Shown here: positions 1 to 14,100 of the stretch, piece after piece | Numbering within the stretch: position 1 is the stretch's first letter | How the letters are laid out: each line of letters begins with the position of its first letter | NCBI GenBank assembly: GCA_902729315.2 | Contig: LR746272.1 | Location: forward strand, 682,001 to 746,000 | Length of the DNA: 64,000 nt | Reading direction: 5' to 3' | Origin: Spirodela intermedia | Lineage: Eukaryota; Streptophyta; Magnoliopsida; Alismatales; Araceae | Program-made: the position numbers and the translations under genes | The notes under the pieces: model-generated | The model's input: the letters and a program-made list of their open reading frames with translations, nothing else | What the model was told of the DNA's origin: nothing | The model's database searches: none

Positions 1-420
1 ACCAAAGTAAAAATATAGATTGATTGTAAAAGGCTTTCAACCAACTGAAAGGTATTGACTTTGATGAAATTTTCTCACTTATTGTGAAATGATTGTCAGT
101 ATAAACTTAAAGGTCAAGCAGTTGGATGTAAAGATATCATTTCTTCATAAAAATTTAGAGGAAGTGATTTATATTGAGCAACCAAAAGACTTCAAGGTGG
201 AAAGCAAAGAACATCTTGTGTGCTTGTTGAAGAAGATATTGTATGGACTGAAACAAGTTCCAAGATAGTGGTATAAGAAGTTTGATTCATTTATGATTAA
301 TAATGGATACAAACATACTACTAGAGATCATTACGCCTACATCAAGTGGTTTGATGAGAATTTTCTGATTCTTTTATTGTATTTTTATGATATGTTTATA
401 CTTAGAAAAGATATGTCAAC
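1..420 (+). mobile_element. Ty1/copia reverse-transcriptase relic
   Basis: Conceptual translation of the plus strand gives pieces typical of the copia reverse transcriptase core: a QLDV...FLH stretch, then YIEQPKDF and LLKKILYGLKQ, then a block about a tyrosine-rich strand near 390. The pieces are separated by in-frame stops and frame changes, so no protein can be made. The element runs in from the left edge; no LTR is visible. Family assignment rests on motif recognition only. Confidence 0.6.
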
Positions 421-1147
421 AATTGACAGGTTGAAACCAATATCACCTTTTTTGCATAAATTTCATATGTGAGAAACTTAAAACAAAGTGAGAGGTCTTT
501 GTGAAGTAAATGATAATTTTTCTCTAATAATTTGTCTGTTGGAAGATAAGATAATTGTTCTCTATGATTAATTAAAACTATTGAGAAACCAATATGATAT
601 GTCCATTTAGTTACTTTAGATATCCTTAGATAAAACCAATACTTAACATTCATATTCGAATCATATTGATTCATGTTGATCCATTAAGGATTCAATAGAA
701 TGAGAGTAGAATCAATAAAAGCATGTTTCATTAAAACCATGATAAATAGTCAACACTGATTCAAATTATCTCAAACAAGGTATGATGTCTATGAAAATAT
801 CTTGATCAATTATCACAATATATTAAACCATGACTTCAATGATTTAGATAATAAACTTGTTTGACATCAATTTATATTTTGAATACACTTTGTTAATTTG
901 AAGTCAAAAACCTTTTGAAACTTGGGACATTAAATCATGAGTTCATAGAAAATTGAGTAAGCTTTCATACTCATATTTTACTTCATGAAATCTTGTTGAT
1001 TTGTGTGTCTTTATCATCTTTTTCTTACTTTAGTAGTTTATGCAAATATTAACAATTTCTACAATAATATACAAAATAATAACTCTTCATTCAGTAGTAA
1101 ATCAGTTTAGTTAGTTTAGCATCATGGGCCATGAATATACTCGCTAA
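421..1147. other. AT-rich DNA without recognised gene
   Basis: No open frame with recognisable similarity, no tRNA-like fold and no strong repeat was seen. It probably continues the decayed copia element on its left and ends at the first LTR-like direct repeat. Confidence 0.5.
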
Positions 1148-1447
1148 GGTCATGATAAGTCTTCATTATCATGAGTTAATAATTAGTAAATAATATAGTT
1201 TTAGCCTTAACTCATGATAAATAGACTTATATTTGTGTTAAAGTGTGAAAAGTGGTTTTCAGTTGATTAATGTGAATTTTTAGGTAATTATTTAATTTTA
1301 CATGAATTTATATGATTTTTACAGTCTTACTTTTGAGATAAATGAAGAAAAAGAAATAAAAATAAGACAAAATGAGAGGGACCTGCCGGCCAACCGGGGC
1401 CGCAAACGGGTCGGAAGCTCAGTCAGGGAGTAGCCGCGAGCAAGGGA
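1148..1447 (+). mobile_element. LTR fragment (gypsy-like), 5' copy
   Basis: About 300 bp beginning TGATAAGTCTTCATTATC is repeated almost word for word from 3,437 onward, including the shift from AT-rich DNA to a GC-rich tail (GGTCGGAAGCTCAGTC). The copy stops being alignable near 1,447, so it is a truncated long terminal repeat. Related, older copies in minus orientation lie at about 39.33-39.55, 52.78-53.03 and 54.39-54.62 kb. Confidence 0.7.
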
Positions 1448-3436
1448 AGATTATGCAGATAAAAGAACATATTAAGAAATAGGTGAGTGGAAGAATTAGA
1501 GATATCAATTTAGATGAAAAAAATTTAGATTGGGTAAGAGCTAATTTGAAAATTATATGGCATGAGCACATTTTATGATCTATTAATAGAAAGTATTTAT
1601 TAATGAATGAGAGCTTTACAAAATAAGATAGAAATGAGGAAAGATTCTTTTCAAAATAGAAATATTATTTTTGGGAAGATTTTGTTAATTTTCATTTTGT
1701 TTTGGCTGAAAGTATGTCAAGGTATATATATGAAGTATATGAATTTATGCTAAATCTGAAAAAGAATATCATGAAACTTACCTTGGGATGCAAATATATT
1801 TTGATGGCCATAGATCATCTTATATGATCTAAGAGTTGTCTAGCTGAAGACATTAAATTCAGCGCTGCATGGGAGGCAACCCATGGTTTTTATTTCATTC
1901 TATTTGATTTTTTTTAAGCTCTGTTTTTCTTAGAATTTTGTAGTACTTGTTTCTATATTTGTTTTTTCGAAAAAGTGCAGGAGGAGGAGTGTAAGACGAA
2001 GTGGAAAATTAAAAACGAGGTTGAGATGATGTCTTTCGGAGCTTTATCATTTATGACAACATTTTTAATGCTTAACTTTGCATATATGCATGCTTCATGT
2101 GAAAATTATATTTTCTGCATATTCTGTTTCGATTTTTCTGTGTCATTGAGGACAATGTCATTTTTAAGTTGGGGGGTGAAGTATTCATTATTAATTTATG
2201 CTGTAAGACGATTAAGAACATGTGTTTGCATTTTATTCAACTTAGAACAACAACTAAAAAAATAAAAATAAAATAAAATTCAGAAAAATTACAACATCTA
2301 TTTTCTGGTTTTTTGTCAAGAACAACAGACTGTCAAAAATAGCAGACGAAAAAACAACCCGAAATTTGAAATTATAGAGACCCTTTTCTCACATTTCAAT
2401 CCCCTAGACATATATTACTGAAATTTGAAATTACAACTATAAAGAAGATAGTTTTGATTTATTTTTGACAAATTTATTGCTACTAAAGATAGAACTGAAA
2501 ACAAAAAACAGAACTGTCAGAACTATCTGATTTACAAATTTCTTACATCATATTGCATGCATGAAAAATTTAATCAATTAGATTGATTGATACCAAAAGA
2601 TATTAGGAAGATTATTATTGAGTCAAAATAATGATCTAGTAGCATGAAATGTTGGAATACTCCTTGGATACATGATAGATAACATGGATTTGATTTTACA
2701 GATTTTCACTTCATGATCTTGATGGATAGTATTTACTTGATATGAAAATTTGATTGATCATTTGAGTTTAATAGAGATTTTTGCACCCTGATCTATAGGA
2801 CTTGTGAGGAGAAATCACGTATTTTGAAAAAAAAAAGAAGAGAGAGCAATGTGAAAAATCTAGAAACGAAGAGTACACATGGAGGGTGTGAGACATCATT
2901 CTCATTGTCGAAAATTGTGTATAGAAAAACACTTGTTGCAAAATAAGTGGATAAAGTGAAAGCCCTGAAAATGAAGAGTACACATGGAGGGTATGAGACA
3001 TCATTCTTATTGTCGAAATTTGTCTACAAGAAAAGCTACTTATCCACTATATATAAAAAAAAAGAAAAGAAAGAAGAAATATAGTGCAAACTTCAAAAAT
3101 CAAGCCATAAAAAAAGAGAAATGTAGGATCAATATTATTCTTGGATGAGTATTGATAATTGGAACATCCTGTAAATACATCTATGAGTGAAGAAGTGATA
3201 AAGATGTGAATAGAAGAAGTGAAGTCTAGATTGTTATTCCAAGGAGTGTTTAAACATTTAAGTGCTTGACATCATTCTTAAATACTTGATATAAGAATCC
3301 AAAGTATCTAAAGGTGCATCATTTCTAATTGTATTTTTTTCTTTCTATATTGAAATATGATGTTTGAGATTTGTAAATTTTTATTTTCGTAATTCCATTG
3401 CTAAGGGACTAGCAATGATTTAAGTTGGGGGGTGTG
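1448..3436 (+). mobile_element. Non-coding interior of an internally deleted LTR retrotransposon
   Basis: The interval lies between the two LTR-like direct repeats and has no gag or pol similarity that I can see. A G-rich purine tract (AAGTTGGGGGGTG) sits directly before the downstream LTR at about 3,423-3,436, where a polypurine tract should be. A second copy of the tract near 2,167 hints at a nested or duplicated 3' end. Only 2 kb remain, so it would be a deleted, non-autonomous element. Confidence 0.5.
2868..3040. repeat. Direct repeat with 105 bp period
   Basis: The string GAAGAGTACACATGGAGGGT followed by TGAGACATCATTCT occurs at 2,868 and again at 2,973 with small differences, giving a local tandem duplication inside the retroelement interior. 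Confidence 0.7.
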
Positions 3437-4768
3437 ATAAGTCTTCATTATCATGAGTTAATAATTAGTAAATAATATAGTTTTAGGCTTAACTCATGAT
3501 AAATAGACTTATATTTGTGTTAAAGTGTGAAAAGTGGTTTTCAGTTGATTAATGTGAATTTTTAGGTAATTATGTGATTTTACATGAATTTATATGATTT
3601 TTACAGTCTTGGTTTTGAGATAAATGAAGAAAAATAAATAAAAATAAGACAAAATGAGGGGGACTTGCCGGCCAGCCAGGGGCCCGCAAACGGGTCGGAA
3701 GCTCAGTCGGGGAGTAGCCGCGAGCAGGGGCTCGAGTGGCTTGGACCGATAGGGGCAGGTATGCGCCACTCCCCTTCCACGTCACCGGTGGCCAGCCGGC
3801 TGTGGGGCAAGGAGTGGTCGTACACGCGAGAGAAGGAACTTTGCTTAGAAATGTAACATTACTATATATTCGTCCAAAAAATCGGCGCACAACTGATGTG
3901 GGACTAAACCCGCGTCACACCTTCCTTAGAAGGGGCGGACAACCGGCGCGGGTTTGAATCCTCCCAGAGTCAAAAGTCATATATTTTTATCTGATTATCA
4001 TGACTTTCCTGTAGATCGCCGATGAAGGATTAAGCAACGAGAATCGCTGGATCATCGGCGAAAATCTCATCAATGCGATTCGCGGAGCATTGCTACTAAA
4101 ATTGCTGAACGATTTGCGATAAAAAGATCGCGAATCCATCGAGTAAATCATCTCCGATTGATCGACGAACAAGCCGTCGTCGGGAAGAGGACGATCTGCC
4201 GGGAGACGAGTCACCACCTCCTGAGAGCGTACTAGATGCGATGAAGAGCCTCCTCTTGCTGCGCGGACTTGAGGATGAAGCTCCCTAACACATGCCCCAC
4301 CTCCATCCAGCTCCTCTCTGTTGGGTGACAGCCGCCGGAGAGCCGCAAAGTTGCCATTTTTTCGCTCCGCCGGGTGACAGTCGCCGGAGACGAGTTGACG
4401 ACCCATTTCATTAATCTCTAGACTTCGCAAGGAGATCTAGAGATTGCCCACGTCGTCTTTGTCCAAGGAGAGCCTTCGAGGCCATGGACATTACACGATA
4501 ATCCTCCCGAACGCTCAGGATTCCGGTGCATCGCCGACGCATCGCCGTCGCAATGCCGGAACTCTGTTTTCTTGCTTTTAACTTACTTTACGCTTCATTT
4601 AGTGATAGTTTTTGTGATTTTAATTTACCAAAATATACTTTGTTCTATTACGATTCTTTCGGCTTTTATAGATTTTAATTTGATTAATTAAATTGTTTGT
4701 AATCGCTTACATAAGAATCACCGAGTGGAACTCTGTTTTCGCCCGATTTGCGTTCGCCGGGCGCTGAC
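3437..4768 (+). mobile_element. LTR (gypsy-like), 3' copy
   Basis: It starts TGATAAGTC directly after the G-rich polypurine tract and repeats the 1,148-1,447 segment for its first 300 bp, then continues through a GC-rich region. The 3' end is placed near 4,768 (ending GCGCTGACA) only because a TG...CA boundary is expected. I could not confirm a target-site duplication. The open frames inside (for example 3,570-3,890 minus and 3,987-4,430 minus) are GC-driven and match nothing I recognise. Confidence 0.5.
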
Positions 4769-5180
4769 ATCATCTTGACGTCCGCACCCTTATTTCCCTT
4801 TTTCGTGAATTTTAAATATATTTCCTTTTCATTTCCTAGTATACAATTCATAGAAAATCCTATTCATTGAGAAAAATTCTGAATAATTACCAGATATTAT
4901 ATTACATCCCTGTGATCGACTTGGAAAATTACCGCTATTTTTGGAAGTTTTATTGAATTATAATTAATATATTTATTTAGAAATACTTCTAAATATTTGA
5001 AAATTCATATTTTCTAGTTTTATAAATTTTATATTTACGTGATTTAATATACAACGACTGAGTCACGTCAAGTCCAATCTAATTTTTTTAATAAGTTATT
5101 TGAAACATACTTGAACATTCTATGTTCAATATCATATCATGAATATCTTAAACCAAGTATAATTAAAATATCATATATTT
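4769..5180. other. AT-rich DNA, no feature seen
   Basis: Nothing recognisable on either strand. It lies between two retroelement ends and is probably retroelement-derived. Confidence 0.4.
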
Positions 5181-5300
5181 TAATGCTCCAGTAGAAGCCA
5201 CCTAAGAGCTTTACAATCTTCATTCAGAAGTAATTTTCCTAATTTAACCTTGAGGACAAGGTGTAACTCATTGAGGGGGTAATGATGGACCTTGACCCAA
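5181..5300 (+). mobile_element. 3' end relic of a Ty3/gypsy element
   Basis: The string CCTTGAGGACAAGG, followed about 20 bp later by a TTGAGGGGG purine tract and then TAATGATGGACC, is the usual arrangement at the end of plant gypsy polyproteins just before the 3' LTR. No coding frame or matching 5' LTR is visible. Confidence 0.45.
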
Positions 5301-8300
5301 TTCACTTACTTTTGTATGTGAAGGAAAGACAAATCTAATTTTAGAGGAACAAAGGGGTACAAATTTTTTTTGTGATTGGGTGATTAGTGTCTAAGAGCAT
5401 TTTGGGTTGTGTTCACCATAAGAGAGTTGAAGGATCCTCTCAAATTGACCTCTTTTGATACATTGGGGTTTCCCTTGGGAGCCTAGATTTCTCAACCTGA
5501 TTTTCAGTATTCTTATCATCTTTAGATCTATGTTTGTTTGTAGTTCTTAGGTTCCCATTATACTTTCAGGTAGATCATTTGTGACTAGTTGTTAAATAAG
5601 AAACACCTAATGGATGAATGACCATAAAGAAAGATAAGAGAGCTAAACAAAGAAAGATGTGAAAGGAAATCCCTTTGCAGTTATTCACAATTGAACCTGT
5701 TGACTAGAAAAAAGTAATTATCTCTAAGAAAAAAATGAGTTCATCAGAAATGAAGCCCAAATGATTTAGTGAAACCTTAGAAAATTAGTTATTTGTTTGG
5801 TTAAGTTGTTGCCATGTCGTCCATGGTTTCCATTGTCATAGCAGATGAAAAGCATATGGCATATCCCGGCTTTTTTATGAAGAGTATTTAATGCTCATTG
5901 ACAATGACTATTACTTTGCAATGTATGACATATTTAAGCTAAAAAATATAATAATGTGAAGCATGGAAGAAAGTAGTTGCATACACTTTGGATACATGTT
6001 CCTCTTGTAAATTTTGAATCTTTGAATCATTGCAAGCTGGCTAAAAAGTTGACCATTGAGAATGAGCATAAGAAGAATGTTATGCTTTCAAGACAAATTG
6101 AGATATCAAAGAAAGAAAAGGCAAGTTTAAAATTTTGGCTTGTCAAATGGAAGAGTTAAATGAAGATAATTTGTAACTAAAGTGAGGTGTGTTATTAATC
6201 ATCTATTGTTGTGTTTTACTATTCATTTTTTTAGGGGTATCGTTGTTTTTTATTATGTAGAAAATACTGAATTTTGGAGCAAGGGCTTCTGAAGGCACAA
6301 AAATATAGTACCAACACCTTGGAAAAGTTGCAGCATATTGAGACGGAAAAATATGAAGCTTTGACAAAATATGTAAATTTTAATTAATGATGAGCTGCCC
6401 CAACCAGCATCATCCTCTTTTATGTATTTATGAAAACATTGACTTGCAGTTTAAAAGTAAATAGCCACTAATGTGACTCCATCATTGTTTTTTAAATCAC
6501 TCAAATTTAAGATTTTCAAACAATTTAATCCATGTATTTTAATTTTTAGAAATTATTTTAGAAGGAAATCTGTCAATTAAAACCTAAAATAACATCATAA
6601 TTTATAGTAGATTTTTAAGGTCGATATTAGGGATATAAGAGAAATTTGAGTAAAATTTTAGAACTTTTGTAAAAGAAGATGAGTTTTAGGATTGTTAGAA
6701 GTTATTTTTTTATCGATTGAAAACTTTTGAAAATAGAGAAAGTTTAGAGAAATTAAGATGTTGACATCATGATGACACCATCTCTTGAAGAACAACTTGC
6801 AAAATTAGAGTTGTAGCCCATTATTTCAATGGAGATTTTGTTGAATTCGATGGATCAAATTGTGAAACAAAATCAAATGAATGATTGTGATGATTGAATG
6901 AAATGATTTGAATAAAAATATCAAAATAAACAAACATAAGTTGAAAGTTTGAAGTGTGTTTTTTTAAAGGATGGAATTCTAGTGATTGCCGGAATTCCAA
7001 ATCTTAGGGTTATGAGATGTATCCTAGTTCCCCAAAAGATGCTATAGAATACTACACAGCTTTGGTGCCTTATGGATTTTTGTGTTGAGGTTGGAAGTCA
7101 AAGGTTGATGTTGGACGATGTTGTTGGTTAAAGCAGCAGAGGTGGTAATGGCAGTAGACTTTGGCAGCTGTCACCTAGTGGAGGAAGAAGAGGTTTTGCA
7201 ACTTGGCACTTCCAATGATTGTTGTGGTGAACTCCTGTGGATCATCGACTTCGGTGATGGCTGGTTCACTAGATGGATCAAGGATGCCTTCCCCTTCACA
7301 AGGGAAGACTTATATAGACACTTCATTGGTGTTTGAACCTCCAGCTGTTTGCCAAACAAACAGCAGTGCCTTTTGGTAGTCGACATCTACGCATACATTA
7401 AGCGTTCCATCCTCTCCTTCTTTGCTCAAACTGATTTTCTTGATGACTCAAAACATTTCATTCCTACAGTTTTCATGTAATAAACACATCAAAAGGTTTC
7501 TTACAGTGTTCTTCCAGAAGGTTGAAATTCGGTCTCAAATGATGGTCTTTTGGTGCAATTTTTATTCAATTTCGATTTGAAATAATGCTTACATGTGTCA
7601 TGAACAAAATCTGATCGAAATCATGGCTCAAATTGTTGTGTTAGGGTTAAATCGGTGAAGAATAACCAAAAAAACTTAAGTAAACAAAGTTGATTACACA
7701 AATGCATTTAAATGTAATAATTAGAGAATCGCTTGATTTTTCCATCATTTATGCCATTAGAACCTGCATGTGCATGAAAGATTTGTCCCACATTGGATTT
7801 TCCAGAAATTAGTATGGGTATAAATACTAAGGTTGTATGTAGTATGTGAATACTTCTCCCAATAAAAATAAGAAACTGGGCATGAGAGAAGTTTATCCTT
7901 TGTACATGTGGCTCGTACCTTTTGTAATATATATATCTTTAAACTATAGAAAATCAAAAATTATAAAAATGTATTTAAAATCATATTTTAAACCAAAAAT
8001 TCATGACAATCAATTAAAAAAAAAATATTTAAATTTGTCATGGATAAATCCTCATTTTATATGAAATAATAGACAATTTGTGCTCATAAAATGATAGTTA
8101 CACTCTAAAAATGGAGATTTATCAGCCACGTTTGACATAACAACTGTACATCTACTGGACATTATCAAAAGGGAGCCATTTGGCACAGTACAATTGCAAG
8201 ACTCTTGGATGCCAACAACTTACAGCCATTAGATTGGAAATCCACACAAGAAGAATGGCCATGTTTCAATATCCTCAATTTCGTTCTCACTACCCAGATA

Positions 8301-8389
8301 TATAATAGACAATTTTTATCCTATGTTTTCAAAATATGATGTATTTTTTCTTTCTTCTATTTTTTCCTTTTTGTTCTCATTATTACAAA
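5301..8389. other. AT-rich DNA without supportable gene
   Basis: Only short frames occur: a lysine-rich 60-codon one at 5,977-6,159 plus, and overlapping frames near 7,120-7,390 on both strands. None has a domain, a splice context or a paralogue in the window that I can recognise. I would not call a gene here. Confidence 0.4.
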
Positions 8390-8620
8390 CCAGACTGGCC
8401 CAACCTAGACCAGTCCGGTTCACCCTTATATTAATGGGCTTATATAAATAGCAGTCTCATCATAAACCTAATTAAGAACAAGAAAAAGAGCTATGGGGCT
8501 ATGGTCGTTCTCTCCTCCGCTGAAGATTGGAGAAGGTCAATCGAGAATTTTTCGGATTTGACATAGGTTATCAGATCATGTGAGAATGATATAAGATATG
8601 AGGCTTTGTTTCTCACAAAA
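8390..8620 (+). mobile_element. Possible LTR or promoter fragment
   Basis: A compact TATATAAATAG box near 8,441 is followed by a purine-rich leader. The stretch resembles the U3/R part of plant copia LTRs, but no second copy was found in the window, so a solo LTR or an unrelated promoter remain possible. Confidence 0.25.
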
Positions 8621-9428
8621 ATGTCATATTTTCATCATGTTTCTTTTAAAATTGTATTGGATTTTCATATTCATCTATCAAGCAAATTTACAATTGTCAT
8701 AATAAAATATTTTAACACGATGACAAGGGTAAGTAAGGATAATAATATGATCTACAGAAACTCAACTGCTTGCATCAAAGACACAAATATCCTGCCATAC
8801 GACTTCTCATGCATAAAAAAATACATATCACCTAGGCACTTCTTTTTCTCAATTTCAGTTCATGTTCTTTTTGTCATCCTCTATCCTACTTAGTGCACCC
8901 ACAAAAAAATGATCACGTGTAAGTAGTTATGCTTCTATTACTCTTCTTTCAACTGTCCAACAATCTCATCTAGATTTGATTGACTCGTTAAACACTAGTG
9001 CACTGGGAAAAAGTATGTTTCTACTATCTCGCTCTCTTGCACCCAAGGTGTTCGTCTTTTATCACACCTTCAGAGAGTATCTTGTTCTAAAACAATGTTA
9101 TGCAAAAATAATGAAAAGTAGTATAAAAACAAGCTACTAAATTTGAAAGCAGCAAAAAATAAAGGTTAGTGCTCTACAAACTTATCCCTATGTGCATCAG
9201 AATTCATCAAAACTCCTTGCAAAGTGACACATATCCCGACCTAATGAAAAAGTTTATATATTTAAAGTCAAAGTACACTTTAATCCGTATGAATACCTGC
9301 ATCTAACAGATGAACAAATGGATTCAAGGATTGGCACGAACTGCCAGCGAATTCCATCCCTAATAGTGGTTACTTGTAAGGAACATCCATAATATTTACT
9401 TTTATGCTGCCACTAATCAAAACTAGTG

Positions 9429-9465
<37 letters not shown>

Positions 9466-11556
9466 ACATGCACAGTTACATTAGAAAGTGGCAACCCCAA
9501 ATTGGCATGCAAGCAAGCACGAACTTAGTAAAGAAAGAAAGAGCACCTGTTTGAGCCTGCGAAGCTGTTTTCTTGGCAGCCTTCTGTCTCCAAGCATATT
9601 GAATAGATACTTAAGCATGCAAATACTACAAGAATCCCAAACACACTTTCCACATCCTCCATTGAGTCTAAATTGAGGAGTATGTATTGATATATAGGAG
9701 GCAAATCAATTTTGTAGGAATTTTGTGGCATATTAAAATAGAGAGCAGGGGAACCTACTGAGAATAAGAGACATTGCAAATAAAAGCCCTAGTGGTGACA
9801 TCTCCGGAGAAAGTGAAATCAACATGAATGAAACATTATTGCATTTGAAAGAAAAAGTAGAATTCCTTTGCACAAGTCATACCCACAGGATCCCTCGAAA
9901 AAAGTCCAGAACAAAAGAACAAAGCAATAGTACAAGGTGTTATTAAACATATCCATTAGTACTACAGAACTTATAACGTGAGTATTTTTTTTCTTCATTC
10001 CTTTTATAAAGCTACTAGACAACTATTAGCAAATAAAAATACATTAAATCATACCATTTATTGAAAGATAAAAATGAATAGCTACCCAATCTATTAAATA
10101 AAAAGGCAGACTCAGAGAATAACGTGAGGCAAAAATTGACTGAGGAAAATAATACTAAAGAGAATATCATAGGAAACATGCATGGAAAACAACTTGCTTA
10201 AAAATAAAACCTGGATCAATGTGGCAGTTTTTTGTCTTTTGATAGATGGGTTCCACGTATGAGCTAAAAAGCCATGGATGCATGACATGACAGTTATAAC
10301 ATCAAAACAAAAAATTCCTGAATTGACTATGTTGCAGCCATCATCATACAATTTCTTGAATTATCACTGCTGCTGCTTTTCATTTGAGAATTGAGCAAAC
10401 TCCACGATCCGAGGAACCTAAAGAAAAAGGTAATTATAAATTAATCACCTAACCAAATGATTACCAATGGTTTCGGCAAAGTAGTAAGCATGTAGCATGA
10501 GTGACACAAATGTATGAATTCGATTTAGAATGACAAAAAGATACAAGATAAGCAAAAATATATAATTTTTTTTTATCCATATTTTGCCAACCTAGACAAG
10601 ACGACCTACAATAAGAATATAGCTCCTCCCATAGCCACTTACAATTAGGAACAAAAGACCCATTGAGTTCTATGCGATGATTTATTTAAGTTTAAGATAG
10701 TGTGGATATAGCTCAATATGATCTTTTGCATGAGAATGAACTGCAGCAGATGAATTTAGCTCTATTTTTATTGGTGGCAATATCTTACCTTCACTGACTT
10801 TGTCTGAGAAGGCTAAATTAGGCTATATTTAAGTAAAAAGGGATATAATTTTAGATATTTATGAATATATTGTTTAAAATGGATATATAATTGTATTAGT
10901 ATAAAAATGTATATTTGATGCTTATAAAACTAAGGATAAAATTTACAACTAAAAAAAGCAACACAACAATTATAATAGAGTGGAGAGACAACTAATAATG
11001 ACAAACTCAATTAATCACAAAGAAGCACAAGCAGTGAAAACTGGTAAAATAAGTGACAGAAAACTTGGTATACCTTCATGACAATAAAATGCAAGGTGAT
11101 CACATAACAAAGTCCCTATGGTCAACGATGGCAAAAGGCTTGTAGAACAAATGTATCTTGTTTGATTATGAGAAAATCTCTTCGGATAAGAAATATAATC
11201 ACATGACACTAGATAGTCTTTGCTGAATTATAGTTGAAGCATGCCACCCTCTTTACTGGAATGAATATATATTTTCAAGGTCTTAGGTTAAATAGTGAAG
11301 AACTGTATTCTTACATGTTGTTAAAGACTAACATTGGCATTTTTTACCTTCATGTGAAAATATTCACATGTATCCAAACATTTCCACAGCTGCACTCCTT
11401 ATTGCCAATAATAGTTTAAGGTAACCAAAATTGGTCCATGCTGTATATGTTGAACCAATTGTTATTTCACATATAATCTATCTTTACATAAATTGTACAT
11501 TTCATGTCAACATCATGTTTGCAACACAATGGAATTATTCATGTCACATTGTAATA

Positions 11557-11598
<42 letters not shown>

Positions 11599-12740
11599 TA
11601 GTATAGAAGATATAAAAAACTAAAGTAGCACATACAAGAGTCTATCTGCTTAGAAAATTAAGTAAAATAACAAACACATGGTTAATAACACCTACTACAT
11701 CCATTACTAAATAATGAAAAGAGAGTAACTTTACTATGTATCCCAACATTCAGAAAATTCAAATGCATCATCTACTGATCATGTATTCATGCAATAAATT
11801 TATAGACATCTTGTTGATATAAATGACTAAAAATGGTTTAGTTTCTCAATTGTTGTCTCATTGACAGGTCACTAAAGTCGTTACTACTATTTATTCCTAT
11901 TTTATTCCCGATACTTAAGTTGAGCATGTATAGAATCAATACTCAAGACATGAGTAGGAAATAGAAGGTGATTACATATATAAGAGACTTAGAAAAACAT
12001 ACTTGGAAATTTTTAAGTTTTCACCTTTGCAAAATTTTCTCTAGCAATGTCTTTCCATTGTAGTTGCAAGACCAAAAAAGAAAGACAAAACCAGACTTCA
12101 ATGGTGATGAATGAAAAAAAGGAAAGTTGAACTATAAAAGAGTGAAAAAAATGCAAGATAAACATTACAAATATTTTTATATTTCTTCAAAAACTTCTTT
12201 GAATTTTATAAAAAAATAATTTTTTCATGTAATGCAATGAGTCCATATGGTTAGGAAAGAATCAAATATCAGTACAAGCTCCAAAAAGTTGAGTCATCAT
12301 AGATAGTTTGACTAAATAGGATGATTCCTATATCTATTATTATAAAAATTTAATGCAGGAATGGATGATTAGGAAATCAATCATAGTGAATTGAAGAATA
12401 CCAAATCTCTAACTCAAATAATACAAGTTTCAATTGAGTCCATTATGTATTATAACACATTAATCCAAGCCAATTAGCTAATATGTAATCAGGTATATAC
12501 ACCTCAAAGATGGACAACGAAGGATAGTATGCTGACATAATAGCTTCTACCTTATTTATTTCATATAAGGGTAGAACCATATTTTTATAAAGAAACAATC
12601 ACATCACATAAGTCTTCTAAATAGTAGTTGAAAATGCAAGAGAAGATTTTGACCTCTTTTGATGAACAATATATGTAAGCTACTAAAATTATCATTTGGT
12701 TAAAAGATTATGGGGTGTAAGTGAGTCTTTATGATGTAAG
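8621..12740. other. AT-rich intergenic DNA with microsatellites
   Basis: Contains a (GA)n tract near 9,431-9,462 and an (AT)n tract near 11,562-11,594. The short frames on both strands (60-95 codons) show no recognisable domain. I see no exon chain with plausible splice sites. Confidence 0.4.
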
Positions 12741-14100
12741 AACAAATTCTTCTGGAGAAGATACTATCTTCAAGGCACAATTGATGGTGAATGATTTCAC
12801 ACAGTAGGAAAGTATTGATTTCAATGAGGTATTGTCTCTTATTGTGAGATGCAATTTTATTCTTATATTACTTAGCACTGTTTTTTTATTTTATTGAAAG
12901 TTAGAGCAATTGGATATTAAGATAGATTTCTTACATAGTGAGCTAGAGGAGGAGTTTTTTATCTTGCTCTATTTTGAGGGTTTTGTAGTTTCTAAAAAGA
13001 AATATCATGTATGCACATTGAAGAAGCCTTTGTATGTTTTGAAGCAATCTTTGAGGTAGTCATAAAAGAACTTTGATATGTTTATGTTGAGTCATAAATA
13101 AGTTATAAGTAATTATGAAAACTATGTATATCAAAAGAACTTTCTAGATTATTCATTTATTCAGTTCTTGTTGTATGTAGATAATAAATATAAAATTAAT
13201 TAATTAAAGTATTTATTATGTATTAAATCCAAAATTAAAATTATTAAATTAGTAAAAAGTAATTTGATATTAGAAATTTATAGAGATCATTGCACTAGAA
13301 GGTTGTACTTGTATCAAAAATAATACAAGGAGAAGGTGCAAAGGTGGTTCGACATAAAAGATTGTATGGTGTAAACACTCCATTAGTAACTTATTTTCAA
13401 AGTTTTTACTAAAGATTTATTAAAGATAAAGAAGATGGATACAAAGTTGATGAGTAAAGTTTTTTATGTGAGTATCATTGGTAGCATTATGTATTTTATG
13501 GTATACATTCGGCCTTGATATTTTCATGATACTATCGTAGTTAATAGGTATATCAAAAGTCTAGAGGTCTATCTTAAAAGTGCTTCAGATGTGAACATAG
13601 TAATATAGATAAGAGGAAATCTTTGAGAAGTTATGCCTTTAATTTTTTGTATTATGCTATCAGTTGGAAGATTTCTTTTGCATTATATTGTTGCTTTGTC
13701 GATGACAACATAGAATACATAATAGTGGCCGAGGGAGTGAAAGAAGCCTTGTGATTGAGAGGTTTGATTGACAATCTAGGTCATGTAAATGACTCTAGTG
13801 CATTGTGATAGGCATACTATATCATAAATCTTATTAAAATCAGATGTATTATGAGAAGACTAAACATATTATTTTCATGTATCACTTTATTCATGATGTC
13901 ATTTTTTAAGGTATAATTTATATGAATTTTTTTTCATACAATAAGGAACAAAGCAGATATGGTGACAAAGCTTATTCCTTCAATGAAGGTCAAGTATTGC
14001 TTAACCATGGTTGGATTGCAAAACATGTGAGGATTGCCCTGATCAGGTCATTGTCAATTCAAGCGTTTGTGGTGGAGCCTGGCGCTAGATGCAGCTTAGG
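12741..14100 (+). mobile_element. Ty1/copia pol relic (RT to RNase H), copy linked to unit A
   Basis: Broken plus-strand translation gives copia reverse-transcriptase pieces (around 12,800-13,200), then RNase H and C-terminal pieces around 13,690-14,100. It carries many stops. The 3' part (13,690-14,100) is shared with 30,130-30,590 in front of P450-B. The element therefore inserted before the P450 blocks duplicated and was carried along. Confidence 0.6.

Noticed and set aside
3570-4430. Minus-strand frames of 106 and 147 codons in the gypsy-like LTR
   Set aside because: They lie in the GC-rich part of an LTR, with no similarity and no paired frame in the other LTR copy.
5977-6159. 60-codon lysine-rich frame as a small gene
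   Set aside because: No homologue recognised, no promoter or splice context, AT-rich surroundings.
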